Positions 8,156 through 17,549 of a stretch of DNA of 29,915 bases are shown one piece after another. The notes beneath the pieces were generated by a model, which was not told the origin of the DNA, made no database searches, and was given only the letters and a program-made list of their open reading frames with translations. The translations under genes were made by a program, and so were the position numbers. Position 1 is the first letter of the stretch; the number at the start of each line of letters is the position of its first letter. Source of the stretch: Rachicladosporium sp. CCFEE 5018 (Eukaryota > Ascomycota > Dothideomycetes > Cladosporiales > Cladosporiaceae); the NCBI GenBank assembly GCA_002077045.2, contig KZ111153.1, positions 186,094 to 216,008 on the forward strand. The letters are read 5' to 3'.

Positions 8156-10055
8156 ATGGCAACCTCATCAGTACTCACGCCAATCAAACAACGCCGTGAT
8201 GGCATCTTCTCTACCCGCCTCGCCGGTGGCCGCATGCCTCTCACCCCCTCCCCCAAGACACCCCGTACTCAGGTGATTGCGGAGGTGCAAGAGAGCATCC
8301 ACCATGGCAACGCCAACCTCATGTCCCGCTTCTCCCGTTCAGTGTCCAAGACCAACGTCCGCGACTCGCCCAAGTCAAACATCGCCGGCCGTCCGTCGCC
8401 GCGTCGTGTCGACACTGGTGTGAGCGACTTCACACTGACCGGCACCGGTCCTCGTCCCAGCACAGCATCAGCCAAGAACACGCCATCTCGCCCGCGTCAT
8501 GTTCGTGCAGGGTCAGCACACCGCACTCCCAAGAGAAGCCAGGGCAAGATCAACTACACCGCTGCCGACAGGTTCGTCCCCAACCGGACCGCCAGCGAGG
8601 GGGTTTCATCCTCAGGCGCAGGTATCAAGCTCGACAACGAGCAAACTCCCAGACGTCCCAAGTCGAGCGCATCAGATGGGTCGGCGACACTTGCTGCGAG
8701 TGCTGCCAGCGTCTTTGACTTGTCTCGTCACCACTCAGCTGCCGACCTCACCTCTACTCTTTCTCTTGAAGGCCTCTCCCTCAGCACCACCGATGACAGC
8801 GAGGACGCTCCTTCCACCAACAAGCCTTCTCCCAACACTGTCGCGTACCAGACATCCGTCGCCGAGGCATGTGGCGTGTCAATCAAGCAGCGCATCCTCG
8901 CCTTCAAGCCCGCGGCACCAGAGTCTTCCCGCCCGATAGACCTCCGCTCGCAGTACAACCGCCCCGTCAAGCCCGCGGCAGCCTCAGCCTCTCAGTTCCG
9001 TCGCCGTGTCCTCACAGCCCCCGAGCGCGTCCTAGACGCCCCCGGTCTGGTCGACGACTACTACCTCAACCTCCTCGACTGGTCCTCTGGCAACCAAGTC
9101 GCGATCGGCCTCGAGCGTTCCGTCTACGTCTGGTCTGCCGAGTCCGGCTCCGTTGCTTCCCTCTTCGAATGCCCATCGGACACCTACATCTCCTCAGTCA
9201 AGTGGTCCGCAGACGGCGCCTACGTCGCCGCCGGCCTCGGCACAGGCGAAGTGCAGATCTGGGACGCGGAAGACGGCACGAAGCTGCGTAGCATGTACGG
9301 CCACGATACCCGCGTCTCGGTCATGGGCTGGAACAAGCACATCCTCTCCACCGGCGCTCGCTCGGGTCTGGTGTACAACCACGATGTCCGCATCGCAGAG
9401 CACAAGATCGCTCAGCTCGTCTCGCATACTTCTGAAGTGTGCGGCTTGGAGTGGAGGGCCGATGGCGCCCAGTTGGCGACGGGGGGTAACGACAATCTCG
9501 TTTCGATCTGGGATGCCCGTTCGCTCAACGCGCCGAAGTTTCAGAAGACTGCTCACAAAGCCGCTATCAAGGCTCTGGCCTGGTGCCCTTGGCAGTCGAA
9601 CCTCCTCGCTACTGGGGGAGGGTCGCACGACCGCATGATCCATTTCTGGAACTCGACTTCTGGTGCGCGTGTCAATAGCATTGACACTGGAAGCCAGGTC
9701 ACTTCTCTGCGATGGAGCTTGGGTTACAAGGAGCTGGTGTCGTCTTCCGGCTTCCCCGACAACTCGCTGAGCATCTGGAGCTACCCGACATTGGTCAAGA
9801 ATGTTGAGATCCCGGCGCATGAGTCGAGGGTGCTGCACTCGGCGCTCAGCCCGGATGGACAGATGCTCGCCACTGCTGGTAAGTCCCACTATGATACGCC
9901 TTTGTATCTGCTTGTACTGACTATGTATCACAGCTGCCGACGAGTCCCTCAAGTTCTGGAAGGTGTTCGAGAAGAAGGCTGGCTCCGCTGGTGTGGGCGC
10001 CGTTGGCGCTGCGGCTGCGAAGGCGGGTCTGACGAAGACTACCACTATTCGCTAG
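8156..10055 (+). CDS. CDC20: Cdc20/Fizzy (Slp1) activator of the anaphase-promoting complex
   Basis: This is the WD40 substrate receptor that activates APC/C at mitosis and is the target of the spindle checkpoint. The exons are 8156-9878 and 9934-10055. The 55-nt intron has donor GTAAGT, branch CTGAC and acceptor CACAG. The product is about 614 aa. The basic N-terminus carries a C-box-like DRFVPNR near residue 138 and a KILR-like KQRILAFKP. The seven-blade propeller contains hallmark Cdc20 stretches (DDYYLNLLDWSSGNQVA, SVYVWSA, LATGGNDNLVSIWD, WCPWQSNLLATGGG). Splicing restores blade 7 (AADESLKFWKVFEKK) and ends in Thr-Ile-Arg-stop, the C-terminal IR tail that docks on APC3-type subunits (family knowledge). 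Reading through the intron loses both. The first ATG in this frame is 8156; the open frame upstream of it has no ATG. WD sequence favours Cdc20 over Cdh1. It is longer than the yeast proteins because of N-terminal disorder. Confidence 0.95.
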
Positions 10056-10337
10056 ACGTCTGCTTGAGCAGCTGGCGATGTTGATGGGCACGATTTCGTA
10101 AGGCATCGGAAGGGAAACAAGTGATAGGGTCAGGCAAGTGGTGGTGTTGGCAGGGGATCTTCTGTTTGCTACACTACGGTACACGAGACATCATTTCTCG
10201 ACTTCAACACGCTTCGCAGTGCCATCGCGTGATCGTCTTGTCGATGTGATGTACACTATGCTACATAATATCTTATACTCGCGCAGTGGAGGAGTGCAAA
10301 GCATCCACAGCTACCATCGGTGCGATGCTATCGGGGC
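10056..10337. other. Convergent 3' spacer
   Basis: These 282 bp separate the stop codons of CDC20 and the coilin-like gene. They must hold both 3' untranslated regions and poly(A) sites. No other element was recognised. Confidence 0.4.
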
Positions 10338-12839
10338 TCACCACTGCTTCTGCAGCTCCCCCTTTTTTAACAATCTCACCTCGCCCATGTCGCCCCAGCT
10401 CAAAACCCTAGCTCTCTCATCGATCTCCCCATCCCCCTCAGCGTCCTCCCCTTCGATCTCAAACTTGGCATATACTCGATTGCCCTCTTCGTCAAAAAGT
10501 TTCTGCGGCATGTCCCTGATAGCCATTCTCACGCCCCACTCATTCCGCTCAACATCATGTTCGATCAGCTCCGCAGTCCGGGCAAGCATCTTAGGCTGCC
10601 AGGAGGTGGCAGCTTCGCAGACGAGCTCGGTGTAGGTGACGATATCTCCCACTGCAGCGTCGGCTTCTGGGAGGAGAGGTAAGGTCGAGATGTCTTCCGG
10701 AAGTGCAGGGAGATCGGTCTCCAATGCCACCGTCGCGTTGGCCTCAGCCTGCAACTGCAACGCACTCGGATCCTCATCCCCCAACAACGCATTATCATCC
10801 CAATACTCCCCTTCCTCCCACTCAGCGCCATCATCATCCCCATAATCAAGATAATCTCCGTCTTGATCGGGGAAGTACTTGTCGTAAGTCTCCACATGGC
10901 TCTGCGTTTGACGTTGGCCCTTGCCGCCGCTCATGTACGAAGCCTTATTCCGGTTCTTCCGCTTGTGATACTGCGGATCCCAGCGCTGATGGAAGGGATA
11001 CGGTGGCGTGCTCAGGGTGACGTTCTCGTCGACGCATTCGACGGCGCGGAGATCAATTCGATCAGACCAGTGGTATGCTGGCTCGGACTCGGCGGTGGCG
11101 TGCTCGGACTCTGGCGCTGTGGCAGGGACTTCAGGCTCGGTATCCACGGCTTCACTTGCTGCGATGGCTGCGATGGCGGCTTTGGCTGCGGGTCCGCGCC
11201 GACTAGCAAGTTTCTTGCGTAACGCTTCTTTCTGCTGGTCGCTTTTGGGCGCGCGAACGCCAAGGGACGCGAAGATATGGCGTTGAGAACCTGCGAGATC
11301 GAGACGTGCGCGACGGGGTTGTGGCTCGGCGGTGCCGCCGTTGGCATCCAGGGTGTTCTCGGCGGCATTTAGTTCTGGTGCGGTGGAATGGCCGTTGTTC
11401 ATAGAAGCATCGACGATTTTGCTGCTCACTTCGTCTGGCTCCTCGTCATCTTCATCGCGAGACACAGTACGCTCTTTTGTCGTGATCTCAATTCCGCCAG
11501 ACTCAATCGCGTCCAGCAGGCGGCGGCGCTTACGTGCCATCGTCTCACTGTCTGCTTCGGAAGCGCGCTTTGCGGTGCTCACAGCAGGCGCACCTACTAC
11601 CTCACTCATATCGTCACCACAGTTCACTTCTTTGGCTGGCTGATCGTTGCCCTCCGTCGTTTGGTCTTTGAAGCGCGGATTGCCCCTCGGATCGCCCTTC
11701 TTCCGCTCCTGTAGATCAGCCAGTGTCGCATCTGCAGGGAGTACTTCTGCGGCTTTAAGGTACTTCAACTTCTTGGCGTCTCTGCGTCGTACATTGCGAG
11801 CCTTTGTTGCGGGAAGTCCTTCATAAGGGATGTTTGTTGCTTTGCCGTTTGTCAGTGCGCCTCCTACAGGTGTAATCTTAGCAGCCATCTCGTTTGGGGT
11901 TAGCGAGAAGATGCCATTCGTGAGTTGCTGTGTCTTTGTTGCGCCTGGCCTCGTGGACTTGCCTGTAGCTGGTGTGGGTGTAGGCTCTGCAGTGATGTGA
12001 TTGCGCTTATCAGTCGACGTGTCCTCTACACTCTCGTCGCTCGACTCTGAGCTGGAGTCTGAGCTCGAGCTGTCTGACGAATCATCCTCCTCTTCATCAC
12101 TACTGTCATCAGAGTCCGTTGACGCCTCGCTCGAAGAATCCTCTTCTCCATCGACCGCCTCATCCGACTCCGCGTCCGAGCCCTCACTTTCCTCAATCTC
12201 GAAGCCCTCAAAGTCCTCATCATCTTCATCGTCCTCGCTGTCTTCCTCTCCTCCAAACGGTATCAACGTCCTATGCCCTCCCAAAGGCGGCCCCTCAATT
12301 AGCCTCCGCTGCATCCACTCTTCCTCCTCTCCAGGCGCCTCTCCATCAGCGACAGTGAACCTGACCCTCTTACTCTCCCTGGAATCGCTCTCGCCCTCCC
12401 ACTCCTCGTCCTCGTCGTCATCGTCATTCTCAACATCCTCCTCGTCCCTCCCCTTCTTCACAACCACGCCCTCAGCCCTTCCCTTCCCTCTTCCCCACGC
12501 AACACCATCCAATACCCTCCTCCCATGCTCCGTAACGCCCTCTCTGCCCCCAAGCCGCCTTGCCCTGACTTCGTTGCCGCTGATAGCTCTCACAACGACT
12601 TCATCCTCATCTTTCAGTACGCTGCCGACTTCTTGCCAGTGCAGCGCTTCGTAACCCGAGATCGAAAGGCTGTAAGTCTCCAGCCCTAGTGTAGGGCTGT
12701 CGAGGGGAAAGGTAGCAGAGAGGAGGGTAAGCAAAGCGGAGATAGTGAGCGTTTGAGATCCGGCAGGGAGAGGCCAGAGAGTTTTGATCGCGGGGAGGGA
12801 GGGTCGGAGGAGCGTGAGACGGAGGCGCATGTTGGCCAT
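10338..12839 (-). CDS. Coilin-like nuclear body protein
   Basis: This protein of about 833 residues has no introns. The N-terminus (MRLRLTLL, then YSLSISGYEALHWQEVGSVL and KDEDEVVVR) matches the ubiquitin-like coilin N-domain in layout, including the RLRL start and the L-x-D-x-D-x-V-x-V-R ending. The middle is very acidic and Ser-rich (about 130-330), then basic with KRRR and ALRKKLASRR patches. The C-terminus, about residues 725-833, has VGDIVTYTELVCEAATSW followed by QPKMLARTAELIEHD. This resembles the atypical Tudor domain of plant and animal coilins. Coilin scaffolds Cajal bodies, where snRNPs mature (family knowledge). The ATG at 12839 is the first in frame, as the open frame above it begins with TTG; 12830 (MRLRL) is an equally good start. 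Only 149 bp separate it from the RPA43 stop. The coilin call rests on the architecture of both ends, not on a search. Confidence 0.75.
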   Translation of the reverse strand: MANMRLRLTLLRPSLPAIKTLWPLPAGSQTLTISALLTLLSATFPLDSPTLGLETYSLSISGYEALHWQEVGSVLKDEDEVVVRAISGNEVRARRLGGREGVTEHGRRVLDGVAWGRGKGRAEGVVVKKGRDEEDVENDDDDEDEEWEGESDSRESKRVRFTVADGEAPGEEEEWMQRRLIEGPPLGGHRTLIPFGGEEDSEDDEDDEDFEGFEIEESEGSDAESDEAVDGEEDSSSEASTDSDDSSDEEEDDSSDSSSSDSSSESSDESVEDTSTDKRNHITAEPTPTPATGKSTRPGATKTQQLTNGIFSLTPNEMAAKITPVGGALTNGKATNIPYEGLPATKARNVRRRDAKKLKYLKAAEVLPADATLADLQERKKGDPRGNPRFKDQTTEGNDQPAKEVNCGDDMSEVVGAPAVSTAKRASEADSETMARKRRRLLDAIESGGIEITTKERTVSRDEDDEEPDEVSSKIVDASMNNGHSTAPELNAAENTLDANGGTAEPQPRRARLDLAGSQRHIFASLGVRAPKSDQQKEALRKKLASRRGPAAKAAIAAIAASEAVDTEPEVPATAPESEHATAESEPAYHWSDRIDLRAVECVDENVTLSTPPYPFHQRWDPQYHKRKNRNKASYMSGGKGQRQTQSHVETYDKYFPDQDGDYLDYGDDDGAEWEEGEYWDDNALLGDEDPSALQLQAEANATVALETDLPALPEDISTLPLLPEADAAVGDIVTYTELVCEAATSWQPKMLARTAELIEHDVERNEWGVRMAIRDMPQKLFDEEGNRVYAKFEIEGEDAEGDGEIDERARVLSWGDMGEVRLLKKGELQKQW
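12001..12440 (-). repeat. Low-complexity acidic/Ser tract inside the coilin-like gene
   Basis: Runs of GAA, GAG, GAT and AGC/TCN codons encode Glu/Asp/Ser stretches of the disordered linker. On the plus strand the same bases read as a 217-residue Ser-rich open frame (12001-12654), which is a shadow. Confidence 0.7.
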
Positions 12840-12988
12840 CTCTCCTTCGCAAACTAGGACATGGTGATGGTATGTGCGTTTGACATGCAACAAAAACTTG
12901 GAGAGTGTTTGACATGTGACTTTGAGGTGAAGTCAAGAGCTGCCAAAAGTCTTGGTGCAATATGTTTGTACACGCGAATTATACATTT

Positions 12989-14308
12989 CTACTTATCCTT
13001 CACCAGTGCCTTCGACCTTACATCTTCGTCGATCTTCTCGTCCTCCTGCGGCGAGAGCGCAGTTCCATAGATGTTAATGGTCCCGCCGCCAGTCTCCGCA
13101 CCAGGAGACGCCTCGAAGTCTTTCACCCTGAACACCACTCTGCCCTCGATTTTCTTTCCCTTTCCATCAACGTAGTGGCCCGCAGCGCTTCGCCTGCCCC
13201 GTCGAGCCATGGCGCCGGCGTCGTCTGCGGCTGACTCGTCTTCCACCCATCGCCAGTCCTTGGGTAATCGTGATCGTTCAATGCCGGCGTTGAAGTAGTT
13301 GTAGCAGATCAGACCAAGCATACTCTCGTTCTGCAGGTTGACGAAACCCTCCATTACAGTATTCTTTCGTGGTCTGAAGAGCAGTATGTCGACCGTGAGC
13401 CACACAAATATCACAGCGTATTCGTCGATGCTCTCACCGAGCACAACTGGACCGGGTCCCGTGCCATTGATCTGCTGGCCTTGCTCAGCCGTTTCGGACA
13501 TCCGTGGATTGCTGAACGACAGTACAATGCCTTTCAGAGGTGGGTAGTACGTGAGGAGCAGAGGTGATATGTGCTCCGCGCAGAGTCCTTCCACTGGGAA
13601 GTGGTGCGCTATAGGCGACAGCGCGAGATAAAATGATGCGGTCTGCTGCTTGAAGGGCGACTTCGAGTCCAGCAGCTTCTCATCTATAGCAGTGATCGTC
13701 GTTGAGACTACTTCCGTTTCGGCTTCTATCGTAGCCGATGGAGCAGGCGGCTTGTCCACATGTACGATTCCGTTGGGTTCTGGAGGCGCCGCTTCCAACT
13801 CCGTCCGCTTCTTCTTCTTCTTTTTCTTCGTCTGCTCTGAGGTTCCATTGGGTACAACAGGCCCTTCTAGCTCAGTCCGAGGCACTCCATTCGGCACTGC
13901 TGTTGTTTCCTCCGCGCTGTCCCGCCATTCTGCCTTGAGTTTCTTTGACTGCTTCTTCGTCGTACTCTCCAGCTCCGGACTTGCCCGAGGCAGCATACCA
14001 AGTGTAGCATCGGGTGCGGGTGCTGCGACGGCCGCTACAGCTGCCTCCTCTGTAGTCGTTGCATGCTCTTGTGGCTTCAGCTTTCGTTTCTTCGACTTCT
14101 CCTTGACTGGCGGTAATGATGGTTGTATTGATCCAGCGTGCTCCTCAAATGGGCTCTCCTGCTTTACTGCCTCCACGGCGTGATCCTTCTTCGACTTCTT
14201 GTGCTTCTTTGCCGGCGCAGTGTCCACGGTTGGATCTTGGCTGTCGCCAATGACGCTAGCCTCCTCTCTTCGTCGCTTCTTCGACTTCTTCTCTATGCCG
14301 TTTTCCAT
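12989..14308 (-). CDS. RPA43: DNA-directed RNA polymerase I subunit RPA43
   Basis: This 439-aa subunit belongs to the Pol I stalk (A43/A14), which binds Rrn3 and starts rRNA gene transcription in the nucleolus (family knowledge). Residues 1-200 are Lys-rich with repeated KKSKKRR-type blocks, a nucleolar localisation style of extension. From about residue 218 comes the Rpb7-N-like segment (SPFKQQTASFYLALSPIAHH, then LLTYYPPLKGIVLSFSN). The OB part follows from about 294 (YAVIFVWLTVDILLFRPR, then GFVNLQNESMLGLICYNYFN and a basic-rich insert). The ending has INIYGTALSP. Fungal A43 proteins are shorter at the N-terminus in yeast. The ATG at 14308 directly precedes the basic tract. It is transcribed divergently from the J-protein gene and lies tandem upstream of the coilin-like gene. 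Confidence 0.9.
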   Translation of the reverse strand: MENGIEKKSKKRRREEASVIGDSQDPTVDTAPAKKHKKSKKDHAVEAVKQESPFEEHAGSIQPSLPPVKEKSKKRKLKPQEHATTTEEAAVAAVAAPAPDATLGMLPRASPELESTTKKQSKKLKAEWRDSAEETTAVPNGVPRTELEGPVVPNGTSEQTKKKKKKKRTELEAAPPEPNGIVHVDKPPAPSATIEAETEVVSTTITAIDEKLLDSKSPFKQQTASFYLALSPIAHHFPVEGLCAEHISPLLLTYYPPLKGIVLSFSNPRMSETAEQGQQINGTGPGPVVLGESIDEYAVIFVWLTVDILLFRPRKNTVMEGFVNLQNESMLGLICYNYFNAGIERSRLPKDWRWVEDESAADDAGAMARRGRRSAAGHYVDGKGKKIEGRVVFRVKDFEASPGAETGGGTINIYGTALSPQEDEKIDEDVRSKALVKDK

Positions 14309-14649
14309 CCTCGCTATGTACGCCTAGGGCAATGCAAGAAGAGTGAAGCAGAGAATCGCGTGTATTCACTTCAATGCGAGCTGTCGCAAAAAGATTGAAG
14401 CTCATGCATTCGCTTATGAAAGTGTGGAGTAGCGACAGAAGTCTTGACCCGACACCTACTTTTGCGTAGACTTTAAGTGTCGCGTCAATACGCATCCAAT
14501 GTGAAGCGCTCGATATCGATACAGTCCACAATCGCGGATACTCAATTTCTGATCGAGAAAGTCTGCTTCTCGCGATGCTTCTCCGATGATAGCGTCTGAT
14601 TGAACGTTCCAAGCCTTTCACTGATCACTTCCCTCTCCCATCATTCATA
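14309..14649. promoter_or_regulatory. Bidirectional promoter of RPA43 and the J-protein gene
   Basis: The start codons lie head-to-head 341 bp apart. A perfect 6-bp inverted repeat, CGAGAA (14554-14559) and TTCTCG (14567-14572) with a 7-nt spacer, sits about 80 bp upstream of the J-protein ATG. No clear TATA box was seen for either gene. Confidence 0.4.
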
Positions 14650-15755
14650 ATGTCCACCAATGGTGTCCTCTCAATGGCAGGATGGTATTTCCTACCAGGC
14701 GTATGTCCTTGATGTCCCTCTCACGGATATAACTCAGTCTAACAACCCTCTAGCTCGTCACCGGCTATCTCCAATCAATCCTCTACACAATCTTCATACG
14801 CGCCGGCGACCCCAAACCCGCCCCTGGCTCGCCACGCTTTGTCAAGGACCGACGACGAGTCCACATCTTCGTCGTGCTCTTCTACCTTGCCTACACGGTC
14901 TACGAAGCCGACTGGCAATTGCGAAAGGAGAGCGACTTCTATCAAGCTCTTGGCGTTGCGCATGATGCCTCTGAGAAGGCGATTCAGAGCCGCTTCAGAC
15001 GCCTGACCGTGCAGTTTCACCCCGACAAAGTCAATGACATAGACAAGGAGCGTGTCGAAGCGATCTATGTGCGTCTTCAGGTTGCAAAAGACACGCTCGT
15101 CGATCCAATCAAGCGCTTCGCGTACGATCGTTTTGGTCCGGAGATGCTGGCTTGGACTCACTGCAAGACGCTGTCCGACTTCGTCTTCCATGGAGTGAAG
15201 AACATCACTACCTACTACTTCAGTACTGCAGTCGGATTGCTATTGCTCGGTGTGCTTGGCTACATGCAGTCGGGTAAGTTCTGGCGGTACATGGTCATGG
15301 CTACGCTCTTCGTTGTTGAGCTACACGCAATGACGAGACCGACGTTTCCACCTATCCTGACTCGATTGGTGAATCCATTGTTATTGATGACCGGATTGCG
15401 ACCGCCGTATCTGCCGTTTCAAATGCTCGCGCTGCTCAGAAAGCTTGCAGTTACGTTCTTCATCGCCATGTCGCAGCTCGCACCACTACTGCGCGACCCT
15501 GCATCTGCGGCACCTGCGAGTGATACGGTGACACCACAAGATCTGGATCGCATCGATGCGCTCGCAAAGGCGGCTGATCAGGAGACTGGCAGATTACTCG
15601 GACTCGAGCTTGCACCTTTCGCAGGTGATGAGTACTCCATCAAGTCACTCAAAGCTGCACTGAAGGACTGGCTGGTGCAAAACACTGTCCGTAATGATCC
15701 TGAAGTGAGAGCTGCGATGGGCCAGGTGTTCGAGGGCAGGCGCGCAGCAGCGTGA
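14650..15755 (+). CDS. Membrane-anchored J-domain (Hsp40) co-chaperone, ER type
   Basis: The exons are 14650-14700 (17 codons) and 14754-15755. The 53-nt intron has donor GTATGT, branch CTAAC and acceptor CTAG. The product is 350 aa. The tiny first exon supplies half of the first hydrophobic helix (AGWYFLPG joined to LVTGYLQSILYTIFI). A second helix (HIFVVLFYLAYTVY) precedes a J domain at about residues 78-140 with the Hsp70-activating HPD triad near 106. Further hydrophobic segments follow (YYFSTAVGLLLLGVLGY, MVMATLFVVEL, KLAVTFFIAM). This is the layout of the fungal membrane-associated DnaJ family related to yeast Erj5 (family knowledge; the Erj5 link is inference). The role is probably recruiting an Hsp70 to ER membrane protein folding. 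It shares its promoter with RPA43. Confidence 0.88.
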
Positions 15756-16072
15756 GCGAGGACAGCAAGCACGACTTGTCTTATATCACTGCTCGTGTCG
15801 CGGTGATGCGTTCTTGGGCAGGCTCGGGCAGCACTTACTGGACTATCCTCGTGAACTCTTGTCGTGATTCCCTTTGAAGACATTCAGACGCGGATGCGCA
15901 CCAGACTATCGCCAGCATCTACATCATAGTCCGAGCGTCGAAAGCGACTGTAATCAGCCAATTCGATCATTGAAGTATCGATCCATCGCTATCAAGGCAG
16001 GCGATCATCACGCGCTCACCCAGTCCCCGATTTGAAGACCTCCGGCCCGGACGCACGACACTTGCGTGAGCT
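15756..16072. other. Intergenic spacer
   Basis: This 317-bp tandem spacer runs between the J-protein stop and the 2EXR-like gene start. A small hairpin (ATCAC and GTGAT arms around 15785-15805) follows the J-protein stop. Nothing else was recognised. Confidence 0.3.
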
Positions 16073-17409
16073 ATGGTCGACCACGATGAAAAGAGGCTAT
16101 GGCACCGAGTGCAAGCATCGAGGGAAGACATGCTCGACTCGAGTGTCCACGGCTCATCCGCGATCGTGCAGGCCCTTGTGGAAATCGCAATGGGGCAGTC
16201 CAGTCAAGGTCAAGACGAAGAAGCGAAGATGATAATCAGGTGCGCAATTGGTCGTGCCATAATGGATGCATTTGAAGAGGCACTAGTCTCTCAAGAAGAC
16301 GACGCAGCGAGTCGAAGCACACGCGGCGTGTCCTATGGTACCACAAGCCTCCGAGTAGCAGCCAGGAGAATGCTGTACAGCCTCTGCTGGACTGCGAGAC
16401 GCTCTCAAGGAAACGCAATCGGAGAGATGGATGCCGCGAACAGGGATGGCAGAATCGCTGTCGCTGTGCCCGTGCCTCAACAGCGAAGCATTATGCCGGG
16501 AGGCCGAAGCATGTACGAGCTGTCTCAAGGCGCGCAAGGCTTCCAAGCAGACTCGCGCACGAATCTCACCAACGGCGCTGGCATGCACATGCTCATGCCA
16601 GTACAGCCAACTTACACGACCATTCTCGACATTGTCAACGAGACTCGGTCAGTGCCCATGCCACTAACAGCGTGCGTTTGCACCGTGCTGACAACTTCAG
16701 GCTTCCATACTTCCGCTTCCTCGATCTCCCACCCGAACTCCGATGCATGGTCTACGGGTTTTACTTCGTGGATCCCCATCCCCCATACAATTCTCCCTAC
16801 GCCGACTATGACCCTCTGGCGCCATCGTTCATCCAGGCCCTGACTCTCGTCTCTCAATTCATTCGATACGAAAATCTTCTTCACTTATACCGCGGACGAC
16901 CCAACGCTGCTTTCTGGCCACCAGACCTTACTCGCATCGATCTCACCTTTTCTCTGCACCTAACCATCCGCACGATGCATCGACCCACCCTACGTACCAA
17001 ACGCATGAGGGATATGGCGATGCTCCTCGAACCATCCCCCGCCGCCCCGCTGCGCAGCCTTCACACCGTCGAGATCCGCATGACGCTCTGTCCTGGTGTG
17101 CTTATGCCCATAGTCCTCACAATTGTCCCAGGCACACTCAGGGTGTCTGTCTCCGTACGGCGCGACTTCGACAAGGAGGTGAGCCATCCGCCCGACAGGA
17201 CGTGTGGAAGAATGAGGTTCATGTGCGATGCTTGTGCGCTACGAGCGACGTGTTATGCGGGGATCACTGCTCGTCTTATGGGTCTGGGTGAAGGTGAAAG
17301 TCTGTGTCTGATTAGATGCGCATTGCTGGCGTGGAGAATGGAGCAGATCGACTGGACAAGATTTCGCGAGGGAGGGCATGGATTTCCGGCGCAACCGGGA
17401 TTGCCTTAA
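16073..17409 (+). CDS. Hypothetical protein with a 2EXR/F-box-like motif
   Basis: The exons are 16073-16647 and 16701-17409. The 53-nt intron has donor GTCAGT, branch CTGAC and acceptor TTCAG. The joined frame gives 427 aa and reads NETR|LPYFRFLDLPPELR across the junction. FRFLDLPPELRCMVYGFYF matches the start of the 2EXR-type motif that is expanded in dothideomycetes and related to F-box openings (family knowledge). The motif normally lies near the N-terminus; here about 192 residues precede it and I recognise nothing in them. The C-terminus has a Cys pair (CDACALRATC). The function is unknown. An alternative is that translation begins nearer the motif. The frame fits splicing, so the two-exon model is favoured. 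Confidence 0.65.
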
Positions 17410-17549
17410 GGCTCTCTCCACGAACACACGACTACTCATCTGCTTCTATCACATCACTCAGAACACAGGACTAACCCCACACGCCTCTTTGAGAGCACTG
17501 CGACTTCATTGTTAATCTCGCGCACCACCCACCGCATCTGTTGATCCCT
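17410..17549. other. Convergent 3' spacer
   Basis: Only 140 bp separate the stop codons of the 2EXR-like gene and the phosphoesterase gene. No further element was seen. Confidence 0.3.

Noticed and set aside
9194..10045. 283-codon ORF antisense to CDC20
   Set aside because: It mirrors the WD40 coding sequence in a GC-rich gene and crosses the intron. The Cdc20 frame is unambiguous.
12001..12654. 217-codon Ser-rich plus-strand ORF
   Set aside because: It is the complement of the Glu/Asp/Ser tract of the coilin-like gene.
14547..14572. Heat-shock element in the J-protein promoter
   Set aside because: The TTC and GAA units are 10 bp apart in alternating orientation, which does not fit the 5-bp alternating spacing of an HSE.
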